Assembly (NCBI GenBank): GCA_963706885.1
Contig: CAVPNX010000033.1
Location: 13,435-77,434 of the forward strand
Length of the DNA stretch: 64,000 nucleotides
Source: Prado023 sp963706885
Lineage (GTDB): Bacteria > Actinomycetota > Actinomycetes > S36-B12 > CAIYMF01
Reading direction: 5' to 3'
Shown here piece after piece: positions 27,784 through 39,500 of this stretch (positions are counted from its first letter, which is position 1; each line of letters begins with the position of its first letter). Position numbers and translations under genes: made by a program. The notes below the pieces were generated by a model. The model had not been told where the DNA came from, did no database searches, and was given only the letters and a program-made list of their open reading frames with translations.

Positions 27784-29771
27784 TCGAGGTCGGCGGCCGT
27801 CAGGGTGGCATCGAGGCGCCCGAGCGCGGCGAGGACCGTCGTCAGGTCGGTCGTCCACCACAGCGGTGGCAGGCTCGCACGCAGGCGCGCGCCGTAGCCC
27901 GTGGTCGCGAGTCGGGAGTCCAGCACGGCAACCACGCCACGGTCATCGGGGGTCCGGATGAGCCGCCCGGCACCCTGCGCGAGCATGAGGGCCGCCCGTG
28001 GCACGGACACCGCGGCGAACCCGCTGCCCCCCTGGGCGTCGATGAGCTCCTGGCGCGCGGAGACCACCGGGTCATCCGGGCGCGGGAACGGGATCCGGTC
28101 GATGACGACCAGCGTGCAGGAGGGCCCCGGGACGTCGACGCCCTGCCACAGGGACAGCGTGCCGAGCAGGGAGGCCCGTGGGTCCTCAGCGAACTGGCGC
28201 ACGAGCCCGGCCACGGCGTCGCCGCGTCTGGCCACGATCAGCGGACGATCCGCACGCCCGGCCAGTCTGCGGCGCAGCACCTCCTCCGCACGCTCGACGG
28301 AGCGCCACGACGAGAACAGGGCCAGCGTCCGCCCACCGGCGGCGTCGAGCAGGTCGGCGATCTGCTCGAGGGCCTGTTCGCTGATCCCCTCGCGGCCCGG
28401 GCGCGGCAGGTCGGCTGCGCAGTAGAGCATCCCCTGCCGGCTGTGGTCGAAGGGTGACCCCACGTCCAGCCCGCGCCAGCCGTCGGGGCACCCGAGGCTG
28501 GCCGCCAGCGGCTCGAACGATCCGCCGATGGCCAGCGTGGCGCTGGTCAGGGCCACGGGGCGACCGGCGAAGAGGTTGGCCTCGAGCAGGTCGTGCACGG
28601 AGATCGGCGCGATGTACAGGCTCGGGGGGCCACCCGATCGCCCGCCGACCCAGGCCACCGACGCCGAGCTGAGCAGCAGGGCCTCGGCCGCCACCTCGTG
28701 CACCCCCTGGATCGCCGCTCGGGCGGTGGTCCGGTCCGCGGCGGCCTCCGGCGCGTCGGCGCTGTCACCACGCATCCCGCCGAGGGCCGCGTGCCCGGCG
28801 TCGCGAAGTGCCGTGATCGCGACGACGAGCTCGCTGGGCAGGGCGCGCAGCCGACCCTCGGGCATCTCGGCGAGCACGTCGCCGAGGTAGCCGGCAGCAT
28901 CGAGCAGCGGGTCCACGAGCTCGGGGGTGAGGAACTTGCGGGCACGCCCGGCCGCACGCTCGACCACCGGGGCCGACAGCTCGCGAGTGAGTGCCGTGGT
29001 CATCCGGTCGACGAGCTCGTGGGCCTCGTCGACGACCACAGCCCCATGCTCGGGGAGGACGGGCACCTCGCCCTGGACGTGGATCGCCAGCAGGGCGTGG
29101 TTGGTCACGATCAGGTCGGCCTCGCGGGCGCGCGCGCGGGCCGCCTCAGCGAAGCAGTCCTGGCCGAAGGCGCAGTTCGTGGCTCCCGGGCACTCCCGGG
29201 CCGAGACCGAGAGCCCGGACCACACGCGACCGTCCACCGGGTCGCTGAGATCGTCGCGGTCCCCGGTCTCGGTTGTGGTCGCCCACTTCCGCAGCCGCAC
29301 CGCCTGTCGGCCCAGCCGCGTCGTGGGGGTGTCGAACAGGGCCGACTCCTCCGGGTCCGGGGACCCGCGGTTGAGGCGGTCCAGGCACAGGTAGTTGCTG
29401 CGTCCCTTGAGGACGGCGAAGGTGACGTCGCGTCCCAGCGCCGGCGACAGGGCGCGGCTGACGATCGGCAGGTCCTTGTCGACGAGCTGGCGCTGCAGGG
29501 CCAGCGTTGCGGTGGCGATCACGACCGGTTCGTCGGTGGCTGTCGCGTGCCGCGCGGCGGGCACCAGGTAGGCAAGGGACTTCCCCGTCCCCGTGCCGGC
29601 CTGGACCAGGACCGTGCCGGACCCGGAGTCGAGGCATCCGGCGATCTCCCCGGCCATCTGCGCCTGCCCCGAACGGGGCTCACCGCCCAGCTCGCGGACG
29701 GCCAGGTCGAGCAGGTCGCTGACCGAGGGCGCCTCGTCGGTCGGGTCGTCCGCGGCTTCAGGGTCGGTCAC
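27780..29771 (-). CDS. DinG/XPD-like ATP-dependent DNA helicase
   Basis: A 663-residue superfamily 2 helicase. Walker A is GTGTGKS (about residue 60). An iron-sulfur cluster domain has cysteines at CLDRL, ECPGATNC and GQDCF. VVVDEAHELVDRM is the DEAH box, and the C-terminal motifs SLWQGVDVPG and QGAGRLIRT follow. This fits the DinG/YoaA group that unwinds damaged or G-quadruplex DNA. The GTG start at 29771 overlaps the hflX stop by 4 bp (GTGA), so it is coupled to hflX. Confidence 0.9.
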   Translation of the reverse strand: MTDPEAADDPTDEAPSVSDLLDLAVRELGGEPRSGQAQMAGEIAGCLDSGSGTVLVQAGTGTGKSLAYLVPAARHATATDEPVVIATATLALQRQLVDKDLPIVSRALSPALGRDVTFAVLKGRSNYLCLDRLNRGSPDPEESALFDTPTTRLGRQAVRLRKWATTTETGDRDDLSDPVDGRVWSGLSVSARECPGATNCAFGQDCFAEAARARAREADLIVTNHALLAIHVQGEVPVLPEHGAVVVDEAHELVDRMTTALTRELSAPVVERAAGRARKFLTPELVDPLLDAAGYLGDVLAEMPEGRLRALPSELVVAITALRDAGHAALGGMRGDSADAPEAAADRTTARAAIQGVHEVAAEALLLSSASVAWVGGRSGGPPSLYIAPISVHDLLEANLFAGRPVALTSATLAIGGSFEPLAASLGCPDGWRGLDVGSPFDHSRQGMLYCAADLPRPGREGISEQALEQIADLLDAAGGRTLALFSSWRSVERAEEVLRRRLAGRADRPLIVARRGDAVAGLVRQFAEDPRASLLGTLSLWQGVDVPGPSCTLVVIDRIPFPRPDDPVVSARQELIDAQGGSGFAAVSVPRAALMLAQGAGRLIRTPDDRGVVAVLDSRLATTGYGARLRASLPPLWWTTDLTTVLAALGRLDATLTAADLD

Positions 29772-31166
29772 TCCGGTGCGCCCTCAGCGGCCCGCTCGTC
29801 GGGATCGACGGCCGCCGCGATGAGCTCGGCGGCCAGCTGCTCCCCCACCACGGCCCGCATCTGCGCACCCCCGGCCACGTAGTCGACCTGGACGTCACGA
29901 CCCTCCTCGTGGGCCCGGGCGACGAGGTCACCGCGGTCGAAGGGGATCAGCACCTCGACCAGCTCTGTCGGGTTGGGCAGGTCGAGCTCCACGGCTGCCA
30001 GGAGCTCGGGGATGCCGACCCCGGTGGCGGCGGACACCACAACCGAGTGCGGCTCCCTGGCCTGGATGCGACCCACGACAACGGGGTCGGCGATGTCGGC
30101 CTTGTTGATCACGATGAGCTCAGGTACCTGGGACGCCCCGATCTCGGCGAGCACCTCGCGCACAGCGGCGATCTGGCCCTCGGGGAAGTCGTCGGAGCCG
30201 TCGACCACGTGCAGGATCAGGTCCGCGTCGGTGACCTCCTCGAGCGTGGAGCGGAACGCCTCGACCAGCTGGTGGGGCAGGTGGCGGACGAACCCGACCG
30301 TGTCGGCGAGGGTGAACAGGCGACCCGAGGGCGTGGACGGCCTTGCGCACGGTCGGATCCAACGTGGCGAACAGCGCGTCCTCCACGAGGACTCCCGCGC
30401 CGGTCATCCGGTTGAGCAGGCTGGACTTGCCGGAGTTGGTGTACCCGGCCAGGACCACTGAGGGGGTCCGCGCGCGGCGCCGCTGGCTGCGCATCGTGCG
30501 GCGAGCCGTGGCCATCCCGGCGATCTCCCGGCGCAGGCGCGAGATGCTCTCCCGGACACGCCGGCGGTCGGTCTCGATCTTGGTCTCACCCGGGCCGCGC
30601 GAGCCGATGCCCTGGCCCCCGGCGACCCGGCCACCGGCCTGTCGGGACAGCGACTCCCCCCAGCCGCGCAGGCGTGGCAGCAGGTACTGCATCTGTGCCA
30701 GGGAGACCTGGGCCTTGCCCTCCCGGCTGCGGGCGTGCTGGGCGAAGATGTCCAGGATCAGCCACGTCCGGTCGACGACCTTGACCTTCACGAGCTCCTC
30801 GAGGCGGCGCAGCTGCCCCGGGGTGAGCTCACCGTCGCAGATGACGGTGTCGGCATCGACGAGGTTGACGACCTCGCGCAGCTCGGTGACCTTGCCGGCG
30901 CCGATGTAGGTGGCGGTGTCGGGCTTGTCGCGGCGCTGGATGAGGCCGTCGCACACCACGGATCCGGCGGTCTCGGCCAGCCGCGCCAGCTCGGCCAGGG
31001 AGCGCTCGGCATCAGCCAGCGTGCCGGAGGTCCACACCCCGACGAGCACCACCCGCTCGAGGCGGACCTGGCGGTACTCAACCTCGGTGATGTCCTGCAG
31101 CTCGGTGCTCAGCCCGGGGACGCGGCGCAGGGCCTGGCGGTCCAGCAGATCAGGTGTCTCAGACAT
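29768..31166 (-). CDS. hflX: GTPase HflX, frameshifted in this sequence
   Basis: Ribosome-associated GTPase that rescues or splits stalled ribosomes. The N-terminal HflX domain with GDGLIQRRDKPD-like VCDGLIQRR and IGAGKVTELRE is followed by QMQYLLPRLRGWG and GSRGPGETKIETDRR. The GTPase domain (GYTNSGKSSLLNRM) and NKADIAD, VSAATGVGIPEL in the second frame complete it. The two frames meet near 30335-30336. Removing one C of the coding-strand GTCC restores RKAVTPSGRLFTLADTVGF. ATG 31166 overlaps the dapF end by 8 bp. Likely one transcript with dapF, miaA and miaB. Confidence 0.93.
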
Positions 31167-32034
31167 ACATCTCCCACCACGCCGGATCGATGTCCCCGCG
31201 CGCCACGACCTGTGCGGGTCCGTCGAGGTCCACGGATCCGTCGGCGAGCCACGTGACCCCGACCGTGCCCCCGGGCACGTCCACGCGGATGCGTCCGCCG
31301 CCGGGCTGACCGCCGAGATGGCGGACCGTGGCGACCGCGGCGGCGCAGGCACCCGTCCCGCAGCTCAGGGTCTCCCCCACGCCGCGCTCGTGGACCCGCA
31401 TCTGGAGGTGGTCCGGTGCCAGGATCCGCACGAACTCGACGTTCACCCCCTCGGGATAGGCCTGGCCCGGGGTCACGACCGGGGCAGCGGTGAGGCTTCC
31501 GGCGGAGTCGACATCGTCGACCCACGTGACTGCGTGTGGGTTGGGCATCAGGACTCCAGCGGCCGGCAAGGGCGCGGAGTCCGGGACCGCGTCGGCGGGC
31601 CGCACCCTGATGTCGTCACGGTCGAGGAACGTGGCCTGGCCCATGCCGATCCGGATGCTTCCGGCGGCGTCGACCGTGACCCGCCGCGCTCCGCCGCGGG
31701 TGGCGATGTGGAAGTCCCCCGGGCTCGCCAGCCCCTCCTCGAGGAGGTGCGCGACGAAGACCCGTGCGCCGTTGCCGCACATCTGCGCCAGGCTGCCATC
31801 GCCGTTGCGGTAGTCCATGAACCAGGGGGCGACGTCGGCCTGGTCGGCGACCTCGGGGTGGTCGCTGGTCCTGGCCACGACCAGGACCCCGTCGGCGCCC
31901 AGGCCCCGGCGGCGATCACACAGGGCGCGCACCAGGGGCGCCTCGAGGCTCAACTCCCCCGCGGGATCGGGCAGGATCACGAAGTCGTTGCCGGTCCCGT
32001 GGCCCTTGACGAAGGGGATCGCGGCTCGCCTCAT
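31159..32034 (-). CDS. dapF: Diaminopimelate epimerase
   Basis: A 291-residue PLP-independent epimerase converting LL- to meso-diaminopimelate for lysine and peptidoglycan synthesis. Both catalytic cysteines are in place: QMCGNGARVF (about residue 85) and LSCGTGACAAA (about 224). The N-terminal KGHGTGNDFV substrate loop is present. It overlaps miaA by 4 bp and hflX by 8 bp, so the block is tightly packed. Confidence 0.97.
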   Translation of the reverse strand: MRRAAIPFVKGHGTGNDFVILPDPAGELSLEAPLVRALCDRRRGLGADGVLVVARTSDHPEVADQADVAPWFMDYRNGDGSLAQMCGNGARVFVAHLLEEGLASPGDFHIATRGGARRVTVDAAGSIRIGMGQATFLDRDDIRVRPADAVPDSAPLPAAGVLMPNPHAVTWVDDVDSAGSLTAAPVVTPGQAYPEGVNVEFVRILAPDHLQMRVHERGVGETLSCGTGACAAAVATVRHLGGQPGGGRIRVDVPGGTVGVTWLADGSVDLDGPAQVVARGDIDPAWWEMYV

Positions 32035-32978
32035 GGGTCCAGCCTACGGTCAGGCCGACCCATCAGGGCAGCGATTGCCGAAGCTGTGGATGACTGCGGT
32101 GCGGTGGCGTCGAACCACGTCGTCCGTGGGTCGCGATGGAACCAGCGTTGCTGACGTCGGGCGTACTGACGAGTGGCACGCACGATCTGCTCGGTTGCCT
32201 GGGCCCGGTCGAGGTGGCCGTCGAGCAGGTCGATCACCTGGGGGTACCCCAGCGCCCTGCTGGCGGTCCGCCCCTCACGCAGGCCGGCGACCAGCAGGCG
32301 GCGCACCTCGTCGACCAGCCCGGCGTCGAACATCGCGTCCACCCGCCCTGCGATCCGGGTGTCCAGGACGTCGCGCGGGAGGTCCAGCCCGACGCTGACG
32401 TGCGGCACCAGGGCGGGCCCGTCGGCCGGCAGCTGTGCGACGAAGGGCTGCCCGGTCAACTCCCCGACCTCGAGCGCACGCACGATCCGTCGGCCGTTCG
32501 TGGGCAGGATGTGGGCAGCGGCCGCAGGGTCCCTCGCGGCCAGTTCCGCGTGCAGGGCCTCGGGGCCCACCTCCGCGAGCCGCAACTCCCACCGTGCGCG
32601 GATGAGCGGGTCGCTGCCGGGGAACCGCAGGTCGTCGAGCAGCGCGCGGACGTACAGTCCGGACCCCCCGACCACCACTGCCGGGACCCCGCGCTGGGCC
32701 AGCTCGGTGAGGACCGCACGCCCTGCTTGCTGGTACTGCGCCACGCTGAGTTCCTCGGTGACCGCCAGGATGTCGATCATGTGGTGCGTGATGCCCTGGC
32801 GCTGGGCGATGTCCAGCTTCGCGGTTCCGATGTCCAACCCGCGGTAGACCTGGAACGCATCGGCATTGATCACCTCGCCACCGATCAGCCCTGCCACCTC
32901 AACAGCGACGTCGGACTTGCCGGCAGCAGTGGGCCCGACGATGGCCACCACGGCCGGCCACGGGCGAGGGTCGGCCAC
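32031..32978 (-). CDS. miaA: tRNA dimethylallyltransferase MiaA
   Basis: A 315-residue enzyme adding an isopentenyl group to A37 of tRNAs reading U-starting codons. Walker A GPTAAGKSDVA lies near the N terminus. The DAFQVYRGLDIGTAK, GGSGLYVRALLD and ATRQYARRQQRWF motifs are present. GTG 32978 was chosen because it sits one base after the miaB stop and begins directly before the P-loop strand (ADPRPWPAVVAIVGPT). The longer open frame upstream is miaB DNA in another frame. The product is the substrate of MiaB. Confidence 0.95.
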   Translation of the reverse strand: MADPRPWPAVVAIVGPTAAGKSDVAVEVAGLIGGEVINADAFQVYRGLDIGTAKLDIAQRQGITHHMIDILAVTEELSVAQYQQAGRAVLTELAQRGVPAVVVGGSGLYVRALLDDLRFPGSDPLIRARWELRLAEVGPEALHAELAARDPAAAAHILPTNGRRIVRALEVGELTGQPFVAQLPADGPALVPHVSVGLDLPRDVLDTRIAGRVDAMFDAGLVDEVRRLLVAGLREGRTASRALGYPQVIDLLDGHLDRAQATEQIVRATRQYARRQQRWFHRDPRTTWFDATAPQSSTASAIAALMGRPDRRLDP

Positions 32979-32979
32979 G

Positions 32980-34455
32980 TCAGCCCACGGGTCGCAGCCC
33001 GGGCATCCCGAGGACGACGGTCCCAGCGTCCGGGGAAGCGCCCCCCGATGTGCCTGTGCCGCATGAGGCCTGCGCCGCCTGCCACGCGTCACCCGCGCGG
33101 GTGGGTCGGATCGTGCCGGCGATGCCGATCAGGTGGTGTGGCGCGGCGGCGTCGATCCGGACCTCCACGCAGTCGCCGGGCCGGGCCCCCTCGGCGCCAG
33201 CGAAGTGCACCAGCCGGCCATCACGGGCCCGCCCGGAGATGCGGCGCGTCTGCTCGTCCTTGCGCCCCTCGCCCTCGGCCACGAGCACCTCGGTCCGGGT
33301 GCCGACCAGGCCGAGGTTCCCCTCCCAGGAGATCCGCTCCTGGGCCGCCACGAGGCGCTCGTAGCGCTCCTGGACGATGGCCTTCGGGACCTGGTCGGGC
33401 ATCTCCGCGGCCGGAGTTCCCGGACGTGGGGAGTACTGGAACGTGAACGCGGCACTGAACCGTGCCCGCTCCACAAGGTCCAGGGTGTCGGCGAAGTCGG
33501 CCTCGGTCTCCCCCGGGAACCCCACGATGATGTCGGTCGTGATCGCTGCCGACGGGATCGCCGAGCGGACGTCGTCGAGGATGGCCAGGAAGCGGTCGCG
33601 CCGGTACGAGCGGCGCATCGAACGCAGGATCCGGTCGCTGCCGGACTGCAGGGGCATGTGCAGGGACGGCATGACCGTCGGAGTCTGGGCCATGGCGTCG
33701 ATGACGGCACGGGTGAAGTCGCGCGGGTGCGGCGAGGTGAAGCGCACGCGCTCGATCCCGGGGACCGCCCCCACCGCGCGCAGCAGGTCGGCGAAGGCGT
33801 CGCCGGCACCGAAGTCGGCGCCGTAGGCGTTCACGTTCTGGCCCAGGAGCGTGACTTCGATGACCCCATCGGCGACCAGCGCCTCCACCTCGGCCAGGAT
33901 CTCGCCGGGCCGCCGATCGCGCTCCTTGCCCCGCAGGCTGGGCACGATGCAGAACGTGCAGGTGTTGTTGCATCCGACGCTGATCGCGACCCACGCGGCG
34001 TAGGCCGACTCGCGGCGGCTGGGCAGGGTGGAGGGGAAGGTGCGCAGCGACTCCTCGATCTCGACCTGCGCCTCCCGTGCCACGGACGCGCGCTGCAGCA
34101 GGGCGGGCAGGGCGTCCACGTTGTGGGTGCCGAACACGACGTCGACCCACGGAGCCCGGTCCACGATGTGCTCCCGGTCCTTCTGCCCGAGGCAGCCACC
34201 CACGGCGATCTGCATGCCCTCGTGGGTGCGCTTGACCGACGCCAGATGCCCGAGGTTGCCGTACAGCTTGGTGTCTGCGTTCTCGCGGACCGCGCAGGTG
34301 TTGAGCACGACCACATCGGCCTGCTGGTCGGCGCCGGCCCTGGCATACCCGTGGGACTCCAGCAGCCCGGCGATCCGCTCGGAGTCGTGCACGTTCATCT
34401 GGCAGCCGTAGGTGCGCACCTGGTAGGTGCGCACAGCCGTGGGTGTCGTATCCAT
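32980..34455 (-). CDS. miaB: tRNA-2-methylthio-N6-dimethylallyladenosine synthase MiaB
   Basis: A 491-residue radical-SAM methylthiotransferase acting after MiaA on tRNA A37. The N-terminal UPF0004 cysteines (TYGCQMNVHDSE, VLNTCAVRENA, VGGCLGQ) hold the auxiliary cluster. CNNTCTFCIVP is the radical-SAM CxxxCxxC motif, and a TRAM domain follows at about 385-450. About 40 residues of Gly/Ser/Pro-rich tail follow the TRAM domain. ATG 34455 fits the conserved start. Confidence 0.97.
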   Translation of the reverse strand: MDTTPTAVRTYQVRTYGCQMNVHDSERIAGLLESHGYARAGADQQADVVVLNTCAVRENADTKLYGNLGHLASVKRTHEGMQIAVGGCLGQKDREHIVDRAPWVDVVFGTHNVDALPALLQRASVAREAQVEIEESLRTFPSTLPSRRESAYAAWVAISVGCNNTCTFCIVPSLRGKERDRRPGEILAEVEALVADGVIEVTLLGQNVNAYGADFGAGDAFADLLRAVGAVPGIERVRFTSPHPRDFTRAVIDAMAQTPTVMPSLHMPLQSGSDRILRSMRRSYRRDRFLAILDDVRSAIPSAAITTDIIVGFPGETEADFADTLDLVERARFSAAFTFQYSPRPGTPAAEMPDQVPKAIVQERYERLVAAQERISWEGNLGLVGTRTEVLVAEGEGRKDEQTRRISGRARDGRLVHFAGAEGARPGDCVEVRIDAAAPHHLIGIAGTIRPTRAGDAWQAAQASCGTGTSGGASPDAGTVVLGMPGLRPVG

Positions 34456-34517
34456 GAGGGTTCAAGGGTAGGTGCTGGACCCGGGATCGCGAGAAACGCG
34501 GCGTCCGGGCAGTCAGC

Positions 34518-35081
34518 TCAGTCCCAGCCTGCGGGCTGATGGGGTCCGTGGTCGTCCTCGGAGTCGACGGCGTCGAGCACCTCACGCACGACCTGGGCGC
34601 TGAGCCCGGGGCCGTACCCCTTGCGGGCCAGCGCCCCCGACAGCCGGCGCACCTGGGTGGCGCGTGGCAGGCCCGTCACCGACCGGGCCTTGCGAGCCGC
34701 GACCTCGCGAGCCGCGGCCAGCTCGTCCTCGGCGCTGACCTCGGCCAGCGCCTCGTCGATCAGCTCAGCGGCGACGCCCTTGCGGTGCAGCTCGCTGCGC
34801 AGGGCCCGTCCGGAGAGGTTCCGGGTGCGTTGCCGGGACTCGACCCACATGCGGGCGAAGACCCGATCATCGACGAGGCCGACCTCCTCGAACCGGTCGA
34901 GGACGCGCACGGCCACGTCCTCGGGGACGTTGCGCTCCCGCAGCGTGGACGCCAGCTCACTGCGGGTCCGGGGTGCTGCCTCCAACCGCCGCAGCAGGAT
35001 GGTCCGGGCGACCTGCTCCGGATCCGCCGGGGAGCCCTCGGGATCGTCCGGCGGATCCGCCGCCCATGGACGGCCGACCAC
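34518..35081 (-). CDS. recX: Regulatory protein RecX
   Basis: A 187-residue helical-repeat protein that binds RecA filaments and limits recombinase activity. The RecX repeats are visible (LLRRLEAAPRTRSEL, VLDRFEEVGLVDDRVFA, LSGRALRSELHRKGV, KGYGP). A short acidic/proline N-terminal leader precedes them. GTG 35081 lies 3 bp after the recA stop codon, so it is co-transcribed and probably translationally coupled with recA. Confidence 0.94.
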   Translation of the reverse strand: MVGRPWAADPPDDPEGSPADPEQVARTILLRRLEAAPRTRSELASTLRERNVPEDVAVRVLDRFEEVGLVDDRVFARMWVESRQRTRNLSGRALRSELHRKGVAAELIDEALAEVSAEDELAAAREVAARKARSVTGLPRATQVRRLSGALARKGYGPGLSAQVVREVLDAVDSEDDHGPHQPAGWD

Positions 35082-35084
35082 GGA

Positions 35085-36137
<1,053 letters not shown>

Positions 36138-36282
36138 TCCCACTCCTTGGATCTCGCGGTGCCCTGGGCACCTCAAACTCTGACAGGAGCGGACACTAGA
36201 CCGGGTCACCGACATCGCGACCCGGTCCGATGCGATCCTGTGGACAACCCGCGAGTCGCCCCACTGACAACGGCACTGTAGT

Positions 36283-36298
36283 ACGAACACGTGTTCGA
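36283..36298. promoter_or_regulatory. LexA (SOS) box upstream of recA
   Basis: ACGAACACGTGTTCGA contains the perfect palindrome CGAACACGTGTTCG. It lies about 146 bp upstream of recA and just downstream of the DUF3046 gene, so it should control recA-recX. Confidence 0.9.
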
Positions 36299-36317
36299 CC
36301 GGATGCGACACGCCGGA

Positions 36318-36512
36318 TCACGTGAGGTCGCTGGGAACCCTCGCATGGGCGCAGACGGCCCGCCATACCTCTCGGGTGTCCTCGCCGTCGGCGAGGGCCT
36401 GTTCCACGGTCCGTCCGCCGAGGGTCGCCAGGTGCTGGTCGGCGGCCCAGGACCGGGCATAGGCACGCCCGAACGTCAGGTCCATCCGCTCCCAGAAGTC
36501 CGTCAGCCGCAC
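36318..36512 (-). CDS. DUF3046 protein
   Basis: A 64-residue actinobacterial protein beginning at GTG 36512 (RLTDFWERMDLTFG), continuing YARSWAADQHL, LGGRTVEQALADGED and WRAVCAHARVP. The length and these motifs match DUF3046, which is commonly encoded just upstream of recA. Function is unknown. The recA SOS box lies immediately downstream of it. Confidence 0.88.
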   Translation of the reverse strand: MRLTDFWERMDLTFGRAYARSWAADQHLATLGGRTVEQALADGEDTREVWRAVCAHARVPSDLT

Positions 36513-36598
36513 AGGCGAATCGTGCCATCCCGTCCGGGGCGTGCGCACCGGGACCGCACGGTGGAGCCGATGTCGGGGGCAGGGTCCAAGATGGGCGC

Positions 36599-39500
36599 GT
36601 GGATCCCCTGGCCGCGTTCTCCGAGCCCACGAGGCGATGGTTCACCGCTGCCTTCGCGGCGCCGACCGACGTCCAGGCCCAGGCGTGGCCCCGGATCCAG
36701 GCCGGCGCCGACGTCCTGGCGGTGGCCCCGACCGGGTCGGGCAAGACCCTGGCCGCCTTCCTGTGCGCGATCGACCGCTGCCTCACCCCGCGCACCGAGC
36801 CGGGCGTCCGGGTGCTCTACGTCAGCCCGCTCAAGGCGTTGGCCGTGGATGTCGAGCGCAACCTGCGCGGCCCGCTGGCGGGGATCGCCACCCAGTGCGA
36901 GCTGCTCGGACTGCCCCGCCCGGAGATCACTGTCGGGCTGCGCACCGGCGACACTCCCGCCCAGGAGCGGCGCGTGATGGCCCGACGGCCACCGCAGGTC
37001 CTGATCACCACGCCGGAGTCCCTGTTCCTCATGCTCACCTCCGCCACCCGCAGCATCCTGGCGGGGGTCGAGTCGGTGATCATCGACGAGGTGCATGCGG
37101 TGGCCGGCTCCAAGCGCGGCGCCCATCTGGCCGTGAGCCTGGCCCGCCTGGACCACCTGGCGGGACGCCGCATCCCCCGCGTCGGCCTGTCCGCGACGGT
37201 GCGCCCCACCCACGTCGCCGCCCAGTACCTCGGCGGGGATGCCCCCGTCGAGATCATCGAGCAGGGCACGGCCAAGCAGTGGGAGCTCACCGTCCAGGTG
37301 CCCGTGGAGGACCTCGGGGAGCTCGGCACCGGTGCCGGCGCCGACGGCTCCCCCACGGCGTCGATCTGGCCCCACGTCGAGGAGCGCATCGTCGACCTCG
37401 TCGAGGCCCATCGGTCCACGATCGTCTTCGCCAACTCCCGGCGCCTGGCCGAGCGGCTGACCGCCCGGCTCAACGAGATCCACGCCCAGCGGACCGGCGA
37501 GGGGCCCGGTGCCCCGGCTGGTGCGCGGACCCCGGCGGAGGTCATGGCCCAGGCAGGTTCGACGCTCGGGGCGCAGGCCGTCCTGGCACGGGCGCATCAC
37601 GGCTCGGTCAGCAAGGAGCAGCGCGCCCTCATCGAGGACGACCTGAAGACCGGACGCCTGCGGGCGGTGGTGGCCACCTCCAGCCTGGAGCTCGGGATCG
37701 ACATGGGAGCCGTGGACCTCGTGGTCCAGGTGGAGGCACCTCCCTCGGTGGCCTCGGGGCTGCAGCGGGTGGGCCGCGCCGGGCACCAGGTCGGGGCCGT
37801 CTCCACGGGCGTGGTCCTGCCCAAGTACCGCGCCGACCTGCTCACCAGCGCGGTCGTGGTCCAGCGGATGCGGACCGGGGCCATCGAGGAGCTGCGGATC
37901 CCGGCGAACCCGCTGGACGTCGCCGCACAGCAGATCGTCGCCTGCGTGGCGATGGACGACTGGCCTGCCGCGGACCTGCTGGCCCTGCTGCGGCGGACCG
38001 CGCCGTTCGCCGAGCTGACCCCCGCCGTGTACGAGGCGGTCCTCGAGATGCTCGCCGGGCGGTACCCGTCGGATGCCTTCGCCGAGCTCCGACCCCGGAT
38101 CGTCTGGGACCGCACCGACGACGTGCTCAGCGCGCGGCCGGGCGCCCAGCTCCTGGCCGTCACATCAGGGGGGACCATCCCGGACCGTGGCCTGTTCGGC
38201 GTGCACATCGTCGGTGGCGGCCGGGTGGGCGAGCTCGACGAGGAGATGGTCTACGAGTCGCGTGTCGGCGACGTGTTCGCCCTCGGGGCCAGCAGCTGGC
38301 AGATCATCGAGATCACCCACGACCGGGTCAACGTGGTGCCCGCTGCCGGCGCCCCCGGGCGGCTGCCGTTCTGGCGCGGGGACAACCTCGGACGACCCGC
38401 CGAGTTGGGCCGGGCGATCGGTGCGTTCACCCGGGAGGTCGCCGACATGCCGGCCGGCGAGGCACGCGCGCACCTCGCGGAGCTGGGCCTCGACTCGTGG
38501 GCGGGCGCGAACCTGGTGTCCTACGTGGCCGAGCAGTCCACCGCGAGCCATGTCCCCACTGATCGCACAATCGTGGTCGAGCGGACCCGCGACGAGCTCG
38601 GGGACTGGCGGATCACCGTCCTGTCGCCCCATGGCGCCCGGGTGCATGCCCCGTGGGCGCTGATCGCCCGGGAGCGGCTCACCCGCCGGTTCGGGGTGGA
38701 TGCCGCGGTCCTGCACGGCGATGACGGGATCGTGGCACGCCTGCCCGACCTGCCCGACGACGACTGGCTCGCCGAGGCGACCGCCTGCCTGTTCCCCGAC
38801 CCCGAGGAGGTCGAGGCCGACGTCACCCGCCTGATCGGGGGGTCCGCGCTGTTCGCCTCCCGCTTCCGCGAGTGCGCCTCACGCGCCCTGCTCCTCCCCC
38901 GGCCCCGGCCCGGTCGCCGGGCTCCGCTGTGGCAGCAGCGCCAGCGATCGGCCCAGCTGCTGCAGATCGCAGCCGAGCATCCCACGTTCCCGATCGTGCT
39001 CGAGGCGGTCCGCGAGTGCGTCAAGGACGTCTACGACGTGCCTGCCCTCGTCGCCCTCATGACCTCCGTCCAGGAGCGCAGGATCCGGGTCGTGGAGGTC
39101 ACGCCCCCGGTGGCCTCGCCCTTCGCCCGGTCCCTGCTCTTCGGCTACGTCTCGGAGTACCTCTACGAGGGGGACTCCCCGTTGGCCGAGCGCCGTGCCG
39201 CCGCGCTGTCCCTGGACCCGACCCTGCTCGGGGAGCTCCTCGGCCAGACCGACCTGCGCGACCTGCTCGAGCCGGACGCGATCGCCCAGGTCGTGGCCCA
39301 GGTCCAGCACCTGACCCCGGAGCGGCGGGCTCGGGGGCCGGAGGATGCCGTGGACCTGCTTCGCGTCCTGGGGCCGCTGACCGCGGCAGATGCCGGCCTC
39401 CGCGGGGTCGAGCCCGACTGGCTCGTGGACCTCGAGGCCCAGCGCCGGGTCGTGCGCACTCGGGTCGCGGGTCGAGACGTCTGGGCTGGTGTCGAGGACG